Source: a virus
Strand: one strand, 5' to 3'
IMG/VR virus record: IMGVR_UViG_3300050015_000167
Location: 112,795-176,794 of that record
DNA length: 64,000 nt
The notes under the pieces are model-generated. The model did no database searches and had not been told where the DNA came from. It saw nothing but the letters and a program-made list of their open reading frames with translations. Shown here piece by piece: positions 31,283 to 39,700 of this stretch (its first letter is position 1; every line of letters starts with the position of its first letter). The position numbers and the translations under genes are program-made.

Positions 31283-32548
31283 ATGAGCCCAGGACCAGCG
31301 CAAGCAACAGATTTTGAAATTAAGGAACTCGTACTTGAGAGTGTAAATGGAATTGAAACCGACCTTCTTCTTCAAATGGCAGAAATAAACGTATATGAGA
31401 ACCTACATAACTCATGTATCTCCGCAGATATAGCAATTGATGATGCTCTTAACCAGATCATGAATCTTCCTATTACTGGGCATGAATGGATTCGGTTTTC
31501 TTTCAAGACACCAGGACAATCTTTAATTAAGTTACATTTAAGGATTTATAAGATTAGTTCAAGAGAATTGGAAAAATTACGCCGGCAAGTTTTCGTATTA
31601 CATTGTATTGATGGAATTGAATTTGAAAACGCCGAAATGCGCGTGAGCAAAGCTTATAAAGGAAAATTAATTAGTGATATAGTTACAAATATCCAAAGTG
31701 AATATCTTGGGTCGTCTTTCAATAAAATTGAATCAACCAAAAATCTTTTTCATATTATTCCTGCTTATTGGACACCAATTAAAACAATAAATTTTTTGGC
31801 TTCTCGCGCCAATAGCTCTACATATCTTGGATCAAATTACGTCTATTATCAAACTGTAGATGGTTTCAATTTTATTTCTATTGAAAAGCTTTGCGATACT
31901 ACTCCAGTACAAAAATATATTTCTCAACCAGCGAATATTAGAGAACAAGGTTCAGTGTCTCATGCATCTAAAACAATTAATTCTGACCAAGTAGCTATTC
32001 AATCATATAAATTTGATAGCAATTTCGATACATTGGAAAATATCACAAACGGAATGTACTCTAACCGTTTACTTTGGCATGATATTAGAACGAAACAATT
32101 TGGAGAAACTGATTTTTCTTATCCTGGTTCTTATGATAATTACAAACATATTGAACTCAATAAGGTTCAAGGTGGATCTTCTAGATTATGGACTTCTAAA
32201 TCTGATTTCGATAATGATGTATTTGGAGCATTTCGTTTTGCTTCAACAGGAATGCCAAATCAGGAATCATTTGTTAAACAATGGTTACAACAAAGAATTT
32301 CCCAAATGCAGCAGATTCAAAATGTTCGTATGTTCGCTACAGTTCCTGGAGACAGTAATCGTAGAGTTGGTGATATCGTAGAAGTTTCTCTACCTTCACC
32401 AGAAGCCCCTATTCATAATCAATTGGTTATTGATAAATTCTATACCAATCGTTATTTGATATCTGGACTTCGACATACTATCAATAGGAAACAATATTTG
32501 ACCACATGTGAGTTAATAAAAGACTCGGTATTCCAAGCCTACCCCTGA
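31283..32548 (+). CDS. 27: Baseplate hub protein, gp27-like
   Basis: LVLESVNGIETDLLLQMAEINVYENL, a central RANSSTYLGSNYVYYQT and the C-terminal barrel (VPGDSNRRVGDIVEVSLPSP, RYLISGLRHTINRKQYLTTCELI) agree with gp27-type hubs. It should form the trimeric ring that holds gp5. Length 421 versus 391 in T4. Confidence 0.8.
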   Translation: MSPGPAQATDFEIKELVLESVNGIETDLLLQMAEINVYENLHNSCISADIAIDDALNQIMNLPITGHEWIRFSFKTPGQSLIKLHLRIYKISSRELEKLRRQVFVLHCIDGIEFENAEMRVSKAYKGKLISDIVTNIQSEYLGSSFNKIESTKNLFHIIPAYWTPIKTINFLASRANSSTYLGSNYVYYQTVDGFNFISIEKLCDTTPVQKYISQPANIREQGSVSHASKTINSDQVAIQSYKFDSNFDTLENITNGMYSNRLLWHDIRTKQFGETDFSYPGSYDNYKHIELNKVQGGSSRLWTSKSDFDNDVFGAFRFASTGMPNQESFVKQWLQQRISQMQQIQNVRMFATVPGDSNRRVGDIVEVSLPSPEAPIHNQLVIDKFYTNRYLISGLRHTINRKQYLTTCELIKDSVFQAYP

Positions 32549-32598
32549 TGTTTGTAAACTGTTGAAAAAAAAAAGGTTATTTCTAAAATCTTTACTTT

Positions 32599-32606
32599 TA
32601 TAAATA
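32599..32606 (+). promoter_or_regulatory. Late promoter TATAAATA
   Basis: Perfect T4 consensus, five bases before the GIY-YIG ATG. Confidence 0.65.
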
Positions 32607-32611
32607 GTGGT

Positions 32612-33253
32612 ATGAAAATTTACCAAATATATAAAGCAACATGTTTTACAACAAAAAAGATTTATATTGGATATACTAGCAATTTTGATGTGCGTAAAGC
32701 TACTCATAAGAAAAATTCTGAGAACGGAAAAGAACAATCTTTTTATTGTGCTATACGAAAATATGGTTGGAAAGATTTTTCATGGGAAATACTTTATTGT
32801 TCTAAAGATAAAGAACACACTTTGAGACAAATGGAACCTTATTTCATTTCTTTATTTGATAGTATGAATCCTAAATTTGGATATAATATGACTTCTGGTG
32901 GTTATGGGGGTAATTGTTCTGAAGAAACCAAAAAGAAAATTTCCTTATCAAAACTTGGTAAAAAAAGATCTCCCGAAACTATAGAAAAAATGAGAAAGGC
33001 TCTCACAGGAAGAAAAGTTTCCAAAGAAGCTTTACAACACATGCAAGAAGGACAACTTAAACGATACAAAACAAAACCTTCTAAACTAAAAGGAACGCAT
33101 CATTCCGAAGAAACCAAAAAGAAGATCGGAAAAGCCTCTAAAGGAAATACCCACCGTTTAGGAAAACCACAGTCTGAAGAAACCAAAAAGAAAATAAGCC
33201 AAAATATGAAGGATAATTTTGACCGAAAACATCAAAAATCCATACCAAAATAA
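32612..33253 (+). CDS. GIY-YIG homing endonuclease with NUMOD3 repeats
   Basis: N-terminal KIYQIYKATCFTTKKIYIGYT carries the GIY-type/YIG positions, with CAIRKYGWKDFSWEIL and a MEPYFISLFDS helix (catalytic Glu). Four NUMOD3 motifs follow. It separates gp27 from gp5, genes adjacent in hub function. Confidence 0.88.
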   Translation: MKIYQIYKATCFTTKKIYIGYTSNFDVRKATHKKNSENGKEQSFYCAIRKYGWKDFSWEILYCSKDKEHTLRQMEPYFISLFDSMNPKFGYNMTSGGYGGNCSEETKKKISLSKLGKKRSPETIEKMRKALTGRKVSKEALQHMQEGQLKRYKTKPSKLKGTHHSEETKKKIGKASKGNTHRLGKPQSEETKKKISQNMKDNFDRKHQKSIPK

Positions 33254-33270
33254 TTTATTTTCAAAATCCC

Positions 33271-33299
33271 TTGACATTGCTCTTGACATTTGCTACAAT
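33271..33299 (+). promoter_or_regulatory. Early promoter TTGACA-N17-TACAAT
   Basis: A second TTGACA lies inside the spacer at 33283, so two -35 boxes are possible. It drives two small ORFs inside the late cluster. Confidence 0.65.
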
Positions 33300-33338
33300 G
33301 AGTGTGTAGCCTATGATTAAAGGTACATTGAGTATATT

Positions 33339-33446
33339 ATGGTAACCAGAAGAAAAGAAGATCCGAGGAGTATTCTCCAAATAGCTTTAGATGTTCATAT
33401 GTATTCTAATGGATTATATGAACGGAGTGGTCTTGAATATGATTGA
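33339..33446 (+). CDS. Very small hypothetical protein (35 aa)
   Basis: Starts MVTRRKEDPRSILQIALDVH; overlaps the next start by eight bases. Weakly supported. Confidence 0.35.
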   Translation: MVTRRKEDPRSILQIALDVHMYSNGLYERSGLEYD

Positions 33447-33684
33447 GTACCAAATTATATTAAATGTATATCAACCAGCAAATGGTGGAACAACAATCAA
33501 ACAAATACTTCATTGTTCTGATAGGGAATCTGCCATAGAGAAATTCAAGTACATTGGAGAATTAGTTGTAGATAAAAAACGCGCGAGAGAATTACAAGAA
33601 TGGCGTGAAGATAATGATATAAAAGGAACCATCGTGAGCACAGATGGACTCTTTGGCGTCAGTCTAATAAAAATTCTTCCATAA
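33439..33684 (+). CDS. Hypothetical protein (81 aa)
   Basis: ATG at 33439 preferred over upstream codons that would overlap the preceding ORF. Begins MIEYQIILNVYQPANGG; alpha/beta with a basic helix (KKRARELQEWRED). Unknown; expressed from its own early-type promoter. Confidence 0.55.
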   Translation: MIEYQIILNVYQPANGGTTIKQILHCSDRESAIEKFKYIGELVVDKKRARELQEWREDNDIKGTIVSTDGLFGVSLIKILP

Positions 33685-33686
33685 CA

Positions 33687-33693
33687 CTAAATA
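33687..33693 (+). promoter_or_regulatory. Late promoter CTAAATA
   Basis: Six bases before the GTG start of the HNH gene. Confidence 0.55.
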
Positions 33694-33699
33694 AATTAT

Positions 33700-34317
33700 G
33701 TGACCTTTTTAAATAACAAATACACCAAGATATATTACCAAATTATCGACCGAGCCAAATCTCGTCCAAAACCTTCCGAATATACGGAGAAACACCATAT
33801 CATTCCAAAGTGTGCTGGTGGTAAGGAAACTGTGGTGTTGACCTTCAAGGAACATTGGGTATGTCACCATTTGTTGCTCAAGATGGTTACTGGAAAATTA
33901 CTTGGAAAGATGTTTTATGCTTTTATGAAAATAGGACAAATAAGTCCTAAACAAAAAGAAAAAAGAATTGTGAATTCCAAAATGTTTGAACGAATCAAAA
34001 TTTCTAATATAGTATCTTGTTCTGGAAAAAATAGTCCTTTATATAAAAAAAAGAGAAAACCATTTACTGAAGAAACTAAATGTAAAATGGGTAAATGGCA
34101 AATAGGGCGTAAAATCTCTGAAGAATCTAAAGAAAAAAATCGTCAAAAACATTTAGGAAAAAAAGTTTCAGAGGAAACTAAAGAAAAGATTTCTAAAACA
34201 CTAAAAGGAAGAATTTCTCCAAATAAAGGAAAGAAATTTTCTGAAGAAACAAAAAGAAGAATGAGTTTAGCTCATTTAGGCAAAAAAAATCCTAAAATGG
34301 AGATTAAAAATGCCTAA
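33700..34317 (+). CDS. HNH homing endonuclease with NUMOD3 repeats
   Basis: NKYTKIYYQIIDRAKSRPKPSEYTEKHHIIPKC places it with the genes at 4.0, 6.6, 14.6 and 52.5 kb, but it is on the + strand. Start is GTG; an ATG two bases upstream is out of frame. Four or five NUMOD3 motifs. The stop overlaps the gp5 start by eight bases. Confidence 0.88.
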   Translation: MTFLNNKYTKIYYQIIDRAKSRPKPSEYTEKHHIIPKCAGGKETVVLTFKEHWVCHHLLLKMVTGKLLGKMFYAFMKIGQISPKQKEKRIVNSKMFERIKISNIVSCSGKNSPLYKKKRKPFTEETKCKMGKWQIGRKISEESKEKNRQKHLGKKVSEETKEKISKTLKGRISPNKGKKFSEETKRRMSLAHLGKKNPKMEIKNA

Positions 34318-35428
34318 TGAACCTAATTTTATGGGCCGGGATGGGTTTTTATGGTTCCATGGAGTCGTAGAAGACCGAATGGATCCAGATCAACTTGGAA
34401 GAGTAAAAGTACGAATTCTCGGTTGTCATACCAAAGATAAATCCTATATCGCAACTGAAGATTTACAATGGGCATATGTTATGATGCCGATTACTTCAGC
34501 TTCAATGAATGGTATAGGTGAATCTCCTATTGGTGTAGTACCTGGTTCATGGGTTCTCGGATTTTTCCGTGATGGTTCAGCAATGCAGGAACCATGTATC
34601 ATAGGAACTTTAGGTGGAATTCCTCAAGATGGTCCTAATAAGGGTGAAGGATTTAATGACCCGCGTGATTCTTCAGGAACAACAGAAACTCTAGCATCTT
34701 CTCCAAGGCATATTGCGAGTCGTTCCTATCCTAAAGATGGTTCGGGCGCTAAACTTACAAATGATACCAAAGGACCGGTTTATCCAAATATATTGAATGA
34801 ACCAGATACAAATCGTATCGCCCGAAATAGTAATACCTCCAGCACAATACTACAAATTATCCGAAATATTATCGATACCAATGTGCCTATCTCTTTTAGT
34901 GGTTCCTGGAATGAACCTGGAATCTGGTATAATGGTAAATATCCTTATGTTCACGTCCTTGAATCTGAATCAGGACATATTAAGGTAACAGATGATACTC
35001 CTAATTCAGAAGGTGAATTAAGCTTTAACAGAACAGGAACATTCGAACAAATTCAAACTGACGGAACAAAAATTACTAAAATCGTCGGTGATGGATATAC
35101 TATTGTAATGCGTGGTAATCATGTTCATGTAATGAACAATGAAAATGAAAGATTCGATAAGGAATATAATGTATCAGTCGGTGGTCGATGGAATGTTGAA
35201 GTTTCTGGAAATATTAACATTCTTTGTCATGGATCATTATATGCTAAAGTTAATGGGGAAGCCGATATTACAGTAGGTGGATCAGCAAAAATAAAAGCCC
35301 AAGATGTAAGTTTAACAACAATCAAATTGGATATTAAAAGTGCCGGACCAATTGCTATAGATGCTCCTAAAGTAGATATAAATATGGGGACAGCAGCACC
35401 AAAAGTACCGGTTGAACCTAAAAAATAA
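34310..35428 (+). CDS. 5: Baseplate hub/spike protein, gp5-like without lysozyme
   Basis: An N-terminal OB-fold (FHGVVEDRMDPDQLGRVKVRILG, WVLGFFRDGSAMQEPCIIGTLGG) as in gp5, then a linker, then repeated short strands (GNHVHVM, GGRWNVEVSGNINIL, GEADITVGGSAKIKAQ) forming the spike beta-helix. T4 gp5 has a lysozyme domain between these parts; here it is absent. The C-terminus is Pro/Lys-rich. Confidence 0.85.
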   Translation: MPNEPNFMGRDGFLWFHGVVEDRMDPDQLGRVKVRILGCHTKDKSYIATEDLQWAYVMMPITSASMNGIGESPIGVVPGSWVLGFFRDGSAMQEPCIIGTLGGIPQDGPNKGEGFNDPRDSSGTTETLASSPRHIASRSYPKDGSGAKLTNDTKGPVYPNILNEPDTNRIARNSNTSSTILQIIRNIIDTNVPISFSGSWNEPGIWYNGKYPYVHVLESESGHIKVTDDTPNSEGELSFNRTGTFEQIQTDGTKITKIVGDGYTIVMRGNHVHVMNNENERFDKEYNVSVGGRWNVEVSGNINILCHGSLYAKVNGEADITVGGSAKIKAQDVSLTTIKLDIKSAGPIAIDAPKVDINMGTAAPKVPVEPKK

Positions 35429-35432
35429 AATC

Positions 35433-35735
35433 ATGAAAACCAAAATTAAAAAGCCAATAAAGAAAATAGTAAAGACAGTAGTTCCTGAAGTTACTCCGGT
35501 AGTTCCTCCACCAAATAAAAATGTTTATGAAGTAGCATATACATTCATATTTGATGAAAATGGAAAAGAAGTTTCAGGAAAAATTCTTGTAATTGTTCCG
35601 ACACTTCCTGAAGTTATTAATAAGCTTTATGAATATGTCCAAGCTTTAGTTAATACTTCAATGGGAACAGTTTCTTTAACAAAAGTACATATTGATTATT
35701 TCAAAAAAGCCACAGAAAATTTCGTTATAATCTAA
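35433..35735 (+). CDS. Hypothetical protein with basic N-terminus (100 aa)
   Basis: ATG at 35433 gives MKTKIKKPIKKIVKTVVPEV, then a Pro-rich stretch (TPVVPPPNKN) and an alpha/beta domain. It abuts the next gene (stop then ATG). Possibly a small virion accessory protein. Confidence 0.55.
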   Translation: MKTKIKKPIKKIVKTVVPEVTPVVPPPNKNVYEVAYTFIFDENGKEVSGKILVIVPTLPEVINKLYEYVQALVNTSMGTVSLTKVHIDYFKKATENFVII

Positions 35736-36908
35736 ATGGAAGCAACGACCATCTTAAATTCCCTGGCATGGGCCCACGGCCAAAATAAAACATTCCAAGA
35801 GGCTTTAAAATATCTCAAAGCATCATACGAAATTACACCAAGTGCTGAAACTTTGGTGAATATGACTGTTGCTTATAAAGCTAATTGGGAAATGGATAAA
35901 GTATTAGAATATTCGTTGAAAGCTTTAGAAATAAATCCAAATTCTAAAGTATATGATACTTTAATTTTTTGTTATCAACAATTATGTGATGATAAAAAGG
36001 TTATTGAATATATTCATAAGGGATTGAAATATAATCCAGAAGACCTAAATGTCCTATTTCATAGAGCAATATATTACATGAATAAAGGACAATTTAAAGA
36101 AGGATGGATAGATTGGTTATCAAGAGAATCCAGAAGACTTCATCTTTCGGAAATGAAAAAGAATTTTCCTACTAAACCTGAATGGGATGGGAAAAGTAAT
36201 CCAGGAAAATTATTGGTAATAGGAGAACATGGATTAGGAGATCAAATTCTTTTCTGTAGATACTTAAAAGGAATATCCAAACATACAATTTTTCTAACAA
36301 GAAATTCATTGATTCGTCTTTTCAAAAAAGCTAAATTTGATGTTAAATTTTTATTAGACGAAACCTGTCTGATGCCAGAATTTGATAGTTGGATAGGGAT
36401 AGAATCTCTTCCTTATGTTCTCAATGAACCTATTAGAAAAGTTTCTGGATCGTATTTACCTTCCAAATATCAACCAAGAAAAATAAAAAATATTGGAATT
36501 TGTTGGGAAAATAAAAATCCACCAGAACCTTATAGAGGTATGGAATGGAATAAATTTGAACCTATAATAGATCATAAAAGATTCAAATACACCTCATTAC
36601 AATTTAATAAGATATGTCCAGATTCTAAAATAGATTCTACACAGATGTTAAAATCCAAAGATATATTAGACACATCTAATATTATGGATAATTTGGATTT
36701 GGTTATTACTGTAGATTCTGTTCTTGCCCATTTGAGTGCTGCTAAAGGAATACCAACATGGGTATTGCGTTCTAAACCCTATGAATGGCGTTTCGGTGAA
36801 ACTGGTCAAACTCCTTGGTATGATAATGTCAAGGTTTATAGACAAGATATCATTAAAGATTGGAATAAACCAATAAATATGGTAAAAAAAGATTTACTGG
36901 ACGTATAA
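35736..36908 (+). CDS. TPR protein with glycosyltransferase-like C-terminus
   Basis: Residues 1-150 are TPR-like helical repeats (ALKYLKASYEITPSAE, VLEYSLKALEINPNSK, VIEYIHKGLKYNPED). The C-terminal ~230 residues resemble GT9/GT41-type transferases: LLVIGEHGLGDQILFCRYL, IGICWENKN and ITVDSVLAHLSAAKGIPTWVL. Such fusions glycosylate proteins or cell-surface sugars. Lying directly before the tail-fibre gene, it may modify the Ser/Thr-rich fibre; that is inference. T4 has no equivalent here. Confidence 0.7.
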   Translation: MEATTILNSLAWAHGQNKTFQEALKYLKASYEITPSAETLVNMTVAYKANWEMDKVLEYSLKALEINPNSKVYDTLIFCYQQLCDDKKVIEYIHKGLKYNPEDLNVLFHRAIYYMNKGQFKEGWIDWLSRESRRLHLSEMKKNFPTKPEWDGKSNPGKLLVIGEHGLGDQILFCRYLKGISKHTIFLTRNSLIRLFKKAKFDVKFLLDETCLMPEFDSWIGIESLPYVLNEPIRKVSGSYLPSKYQPRKIKNIGICWENKNPPEPYRGMEWNKFEPIIDHKRFKYTSLQFNKICPDSKIDSTQMLKSKDILDTSNIMDNLDLVITVDSVLAHLSAAKGIPTWVLRSKPYEWRFGETGQTPWYDNVKVYRQDIIKDWNKPINMVKKDLLDV

Positions 36909-36911
36909 ATA
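36904..36911 (+). promoter_or_regulatory. Late promoter TATAAATA
   Basis: Perfect consensus at the end of the transferase gene; tail-fibre ATG six bases later. Confidence 0.65.
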
Positions 36912-36917
36912 CTATCG

Positions 36918-38921
36918 ATGTCTATAAACCTAATTAACATCTTTGATACAGTAACAATACCATCGATACCGAAAATTCAGGCAAATTTCGATACTTTACA
37001 AAGTTCGATTAATGGTCTTAATTTATCGGATATTTCTGGACAAGTTTTCGCGTCACAAATCGCCAGTGTTTTCGCGTCTGCTATAGATGGATTACTTCAG
37101 GGATCTCAAATTTCTGGAATTGACGCTAGCCAGATTAATGGATTTATCCAAGCATCACAAATCAATACAATTCTTGCAAGTCAAATTAGTGGTGTTATTG
37201 AAGCTTCACAAATCAATACTATACTTGCTGCCCAAATTACAGGAGTAATTGTAGCTTCCCAAATTAGTACAATAGATGCGGGACAAATTACAGGAGCCAT
37301 TGTATCTTCCCAAATTAGTACAATAAATGCCTCACAGGTTACAGGAGCTATTGTTGCTTCCCAAATTAGTACAATTGCGGCATCACAAATATCTGGAGCA
37401 ATTGTAGCGTCACAAGTAGGAAGTATATCGGCCGCAGTAATTAATGGAGTAATCATAACATCACAATTAGCTGATGGAATATTATCAACATTAAGTAAAT
37501 TTGCTACAGATTTACGTCCTGTTGCTGTTGTAAATTCTTTACCAATATTACCAGATACTAATTATCCTATAGGGTCATCTGTATTTTTAACAACAATAGA
37601 TGGTCTAAATTTACCAAATAAAAATTATAGAAATGTTGCCGATGTATGGATAGCAACAACGGCTGCCGGAGATATTTCAGGACAATTAGCGGCAACCCAA
37701 ATAAGCACAGTAAGTGCTTCAAGTATTACCGGATTAATTTTAGCAGCACAAATTAGTACAGTAAGTGCAGGATCTATTACTGGAGCCATAATAGCATCAC
37801 AAATTAGTACGGTAAGTGCCTCATCGATTAATGGAACAATAGTTGCTTCGCAAATAAGTACGGTAAGTGCCGGATCTATTACTGGAGCTATAACAGCATC
37901 ACAAATTAGTACGGTAAGTGCTTCCAGTATCTCTGGTACAATTGTAGCATCCCAAATTAGTACAGTTAGTGCTTCAAGTATTGCTGGAACTATAGTTGCT
38001 TCCCAAATTAGTACAGTAAGTGCTTCAAGTATTGCTGGAACTATAGTTGCTTCTCAAATTAGTAGAGTGAGTGCTTCCAGTATTTCAGGAACTATAGTTG
38101 CCAGTCAAATAAGCACAGTAAGTGCTTCCAGTATTTCTGGTACAATTTTAGCAGCCCAAATAAGCACAGTAAGTGCTTCCAGTATTTCTGGAACAATAAC
38201 TGCTGGACAAATTGGTTCAGTAAGTGCTAATACTATTACAGGAACATTAGTTGCTTCACAGATTAGTTTGGTAAGTGCTTCAAGTATTACCGGAATAATT
38301 TCTGCATCTAATATTTCTGGAATAGTCGCATCCCAAATTAGTACCATAAGTGCTTCAAGTATTTCTGGAACTATTAGCGCAACATTAATTAATTCATTGA
38401 TTGCTTCTACTGTTACCGTTTCTGGTGGAGGATGGACAGACACACAAATAGGTACATTAAATGCTAGCCATATTAATGCAGGAACAATTTCAGCATTAAC
38501 TATAAGTGCATGTTCCTTTATTGGTGGTTCAATTTCTTTAACAACTGCAACTGGTATTTGTTTAATATCGGCCGCATCTTCTGGTATTTCTTTTTCAAAT
38601 GGTGTTGGACAACCAACCGCAACTTTAGGTAATACAGGATTATTTTGTGTTTCAGGAGCATTTATATCTAGTATGTCCGGAACGCAATTAAATATTGCTA
38701 ATATTTCTGTGATAAGTGTTGCAGGACAATTTATTGGAACTGGTGGAGTAAGTACGGTAGGAAATATTAATGGATCAGTAATTACCTCATCTGCGGCAAT
38801 TGTAGCTGGAACTGTTTATGATGTTGTTGGAGGATATTTTGGACAAGATGCTACTGGTGGTTTAGTTTGTGGAGTACATACCCTATATTTCAAGGGTGGG
38901 ATTTTATATTCATATACATAA
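36918..38921 (+). CDS. Repeat-rich tail fibre protein
   Basis: 667 residues. Two arrays of a 17-residue repeat: about seven units near residues 70-190 (QISTINASQVTGAIVAS type) and about thirteen near 255-490 (QISTVSASSISGTIVAS type). They are separated by a unique ~70-residue module (LPDTNYPIGSSVFLTT). The regular Ser/Ala/Ile pattern suggests a fibrous beta-structured shaft; the C-terminal ~130 residues are unique and probably form the tip. At DNA level the 51-base units are similar enough to recombine. Confidence 0.8.
   Translation: MSINLINIFDTVTIPSIPKIQANFDTLQSSINGLNLSDISGQVFASQIASVFASAIDGLLQGSQISGIDASQINGFIQASQINTILASQISGVIEASQINTILAAQITGVIVASQISTIDAGQITGAIVSSQISTINASQVTGAIVASQISTIAASQISGAIVASQVGSISAAVINGVIITSQLADGILSTLSKFATDLRPVAVVNSLPILPDTNYPIGSSVFLTTIDGLNLPNKNYRNVADVWIATTAAGDISGQLAATQISTVSASSITGLILAAQISTVSAGSITGAIIASQISTVSASSINGTIVASQISTVSAGSITGAITASQISTVSASSISGTIVASQISTVSASSIAGTIVASQISTVSASSIAGTIVASQISRVSASSISGTIVASQISTVSASSISGTILAAQISTVSASSISGTITAGQIGSVSANTITGTLVASQISLVSASSITGIISASNISGIVASQISTISASSISGTISATLINSLIASTVTVSGGGWTDTQIGTLNASHINAGTISALTISACSFIGGSISLTTATGICLISAASSGISFSNGVGQPTATLGNTGLFCVSGAFISSMSGTQLNIANISVISVAGQFIGTGGVSTVGNINGSVITSSAAIVAGTVYDVVGGYFGQDATGGLVCGVHTLYFKGGILYSYT
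37680..38400 (+). repeat. 51-base tandem repeat array in the tail-fibre gene
   Basis: Units built on CAAATTAGTAC-GTAAGTGCTTC-AGTATT with silent and conservative variation; two neighbouring units near 37960-38060 are almost identical. Confidence 0.8.
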
Positions 38922-38942
38922 AAATTGAAAAGGTTTTAAAAA

Positions 38943-39302
38943 ATGACAACGATTAAATTGAATTTTGTTAATAGAATTAAACTGATGAGTGTTTTAACCA
39001 TCGCTACAGGATTAGAAGGTGGTTTAGATAAATTGAATGCCTTTCTGAAAATGTATGAAAAGATACGGTTTTCGGAAGAAGAAGTGAAACAAATGATTAT
39101 CAAAGATTTAGGAAATGGTAATTTACATTATGAAATCATTCAACCCCAAAATGACAAAAATTTTGGTTCCAAGATTATAAAATTAGAAGACGCCCACGCT
39201 AAATGGTTACTTAAAGAAATGGAATCAGTTGTAAAAATGATAACTATGAGTGATCTACAATGGTTCAATCCTTTGTATGCCGATCTACAAAAATCTGACT
39301 AA
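38943..39302 (+). CDS. Hypothetical protein after the tail fibre (119 aa)
   Basis: Starts MTTIKLNFVNRIKLMSVL, mostly helical (AHAKWLLKEMESVVKMI). Its position between fibre and baseplate genes suggests a structural accessory or assembly factor. No family recognised. Confidence 0.6.
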   Translation: MTTIKLNFVNRIKLMSVLTIATGLEGGLDKLNAFLKMYEKIRFSEEEVKQMIIKDLGNGNLHYEIIQPQNDKNFGSKIIKLEDAHAKWLLKEMESVVKMITMSDLQWFNPLYADLQKSD

Positions 39303-39305
39303 ATA
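39299..39305 (+). promoter_or_regulatory. Late promoter CTAAATA
   Basis: Straddles the previous stop; gp25 ATG five bases later. Confidence 0.6.
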
Positions 39306-39310
39306 CCATT

Positions 39311-39700
39311 ATGTCTACTCAACCCAGGTTCAAAGATGTTTCTCTTACATTTCGTGCTAATCCTGTTACGGGAGATGTTGTAACATTATTAGATGATGAT
39401 GCGGTAAAAGCGTCTGTAAAGAATTTGGTTCTCACGATGAACTATGAGATACCATTTCATCCAGAAATAGGATGTGCTGTTATGACTTCTTTGTTTGATA
39501 ATTTTAGTCCAGCAACAGCAATAAACATCCGAAGATCTATTATGGATGTTTTACAAAACTTTGAACCTAGGGTAACTGTTTTGGGTGTAGATGTTCAGGT
39601 TGATCCTGATGCTAATGGATACAATGCGATGATAATTTTTAGAATTATTAATAGACCTGAACCAGTAACAATCACACTATTTTTACAAAAGGAACGATAA
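39311..39700 (+). CDS. 25: Baseplate wedge protein, gp25-like
   Basis: NLVLTMNYEIPFHPEIGCAVMTSLFDNFSPATA is the core of gp25, the conserved sheath-initiating baseplate component of contractile systems, and includes the family's EIPF-type signature. Length 129 matches T4 (132). Stop and the gp6 start adjoin. Confidence 0.9.
   Translation: MSTQPRFKDVSLTFRANPVTGDVVTLLDDDAVKASVKNLVLTMNYEIPFHPEIGCAVMTSLFDNFSPATAINIRRSIMDVLQNFEPRVTVLGVDVQVDPDANGYNAMIIFRIINRPEPVTITLFLQKER

Noticed and set aside
37080-38400. Regular 51-base repeats as a possible CRISPR array
   Set aside because: There are no unique spacers; the units are contiguous, in frame and encode a tail-fibre shaft.
38105-38443. Antisense ORF rich in Ile/Glu/Ala
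   Set aside because: Mirror image of the tail-fibre repeats; no start signals.
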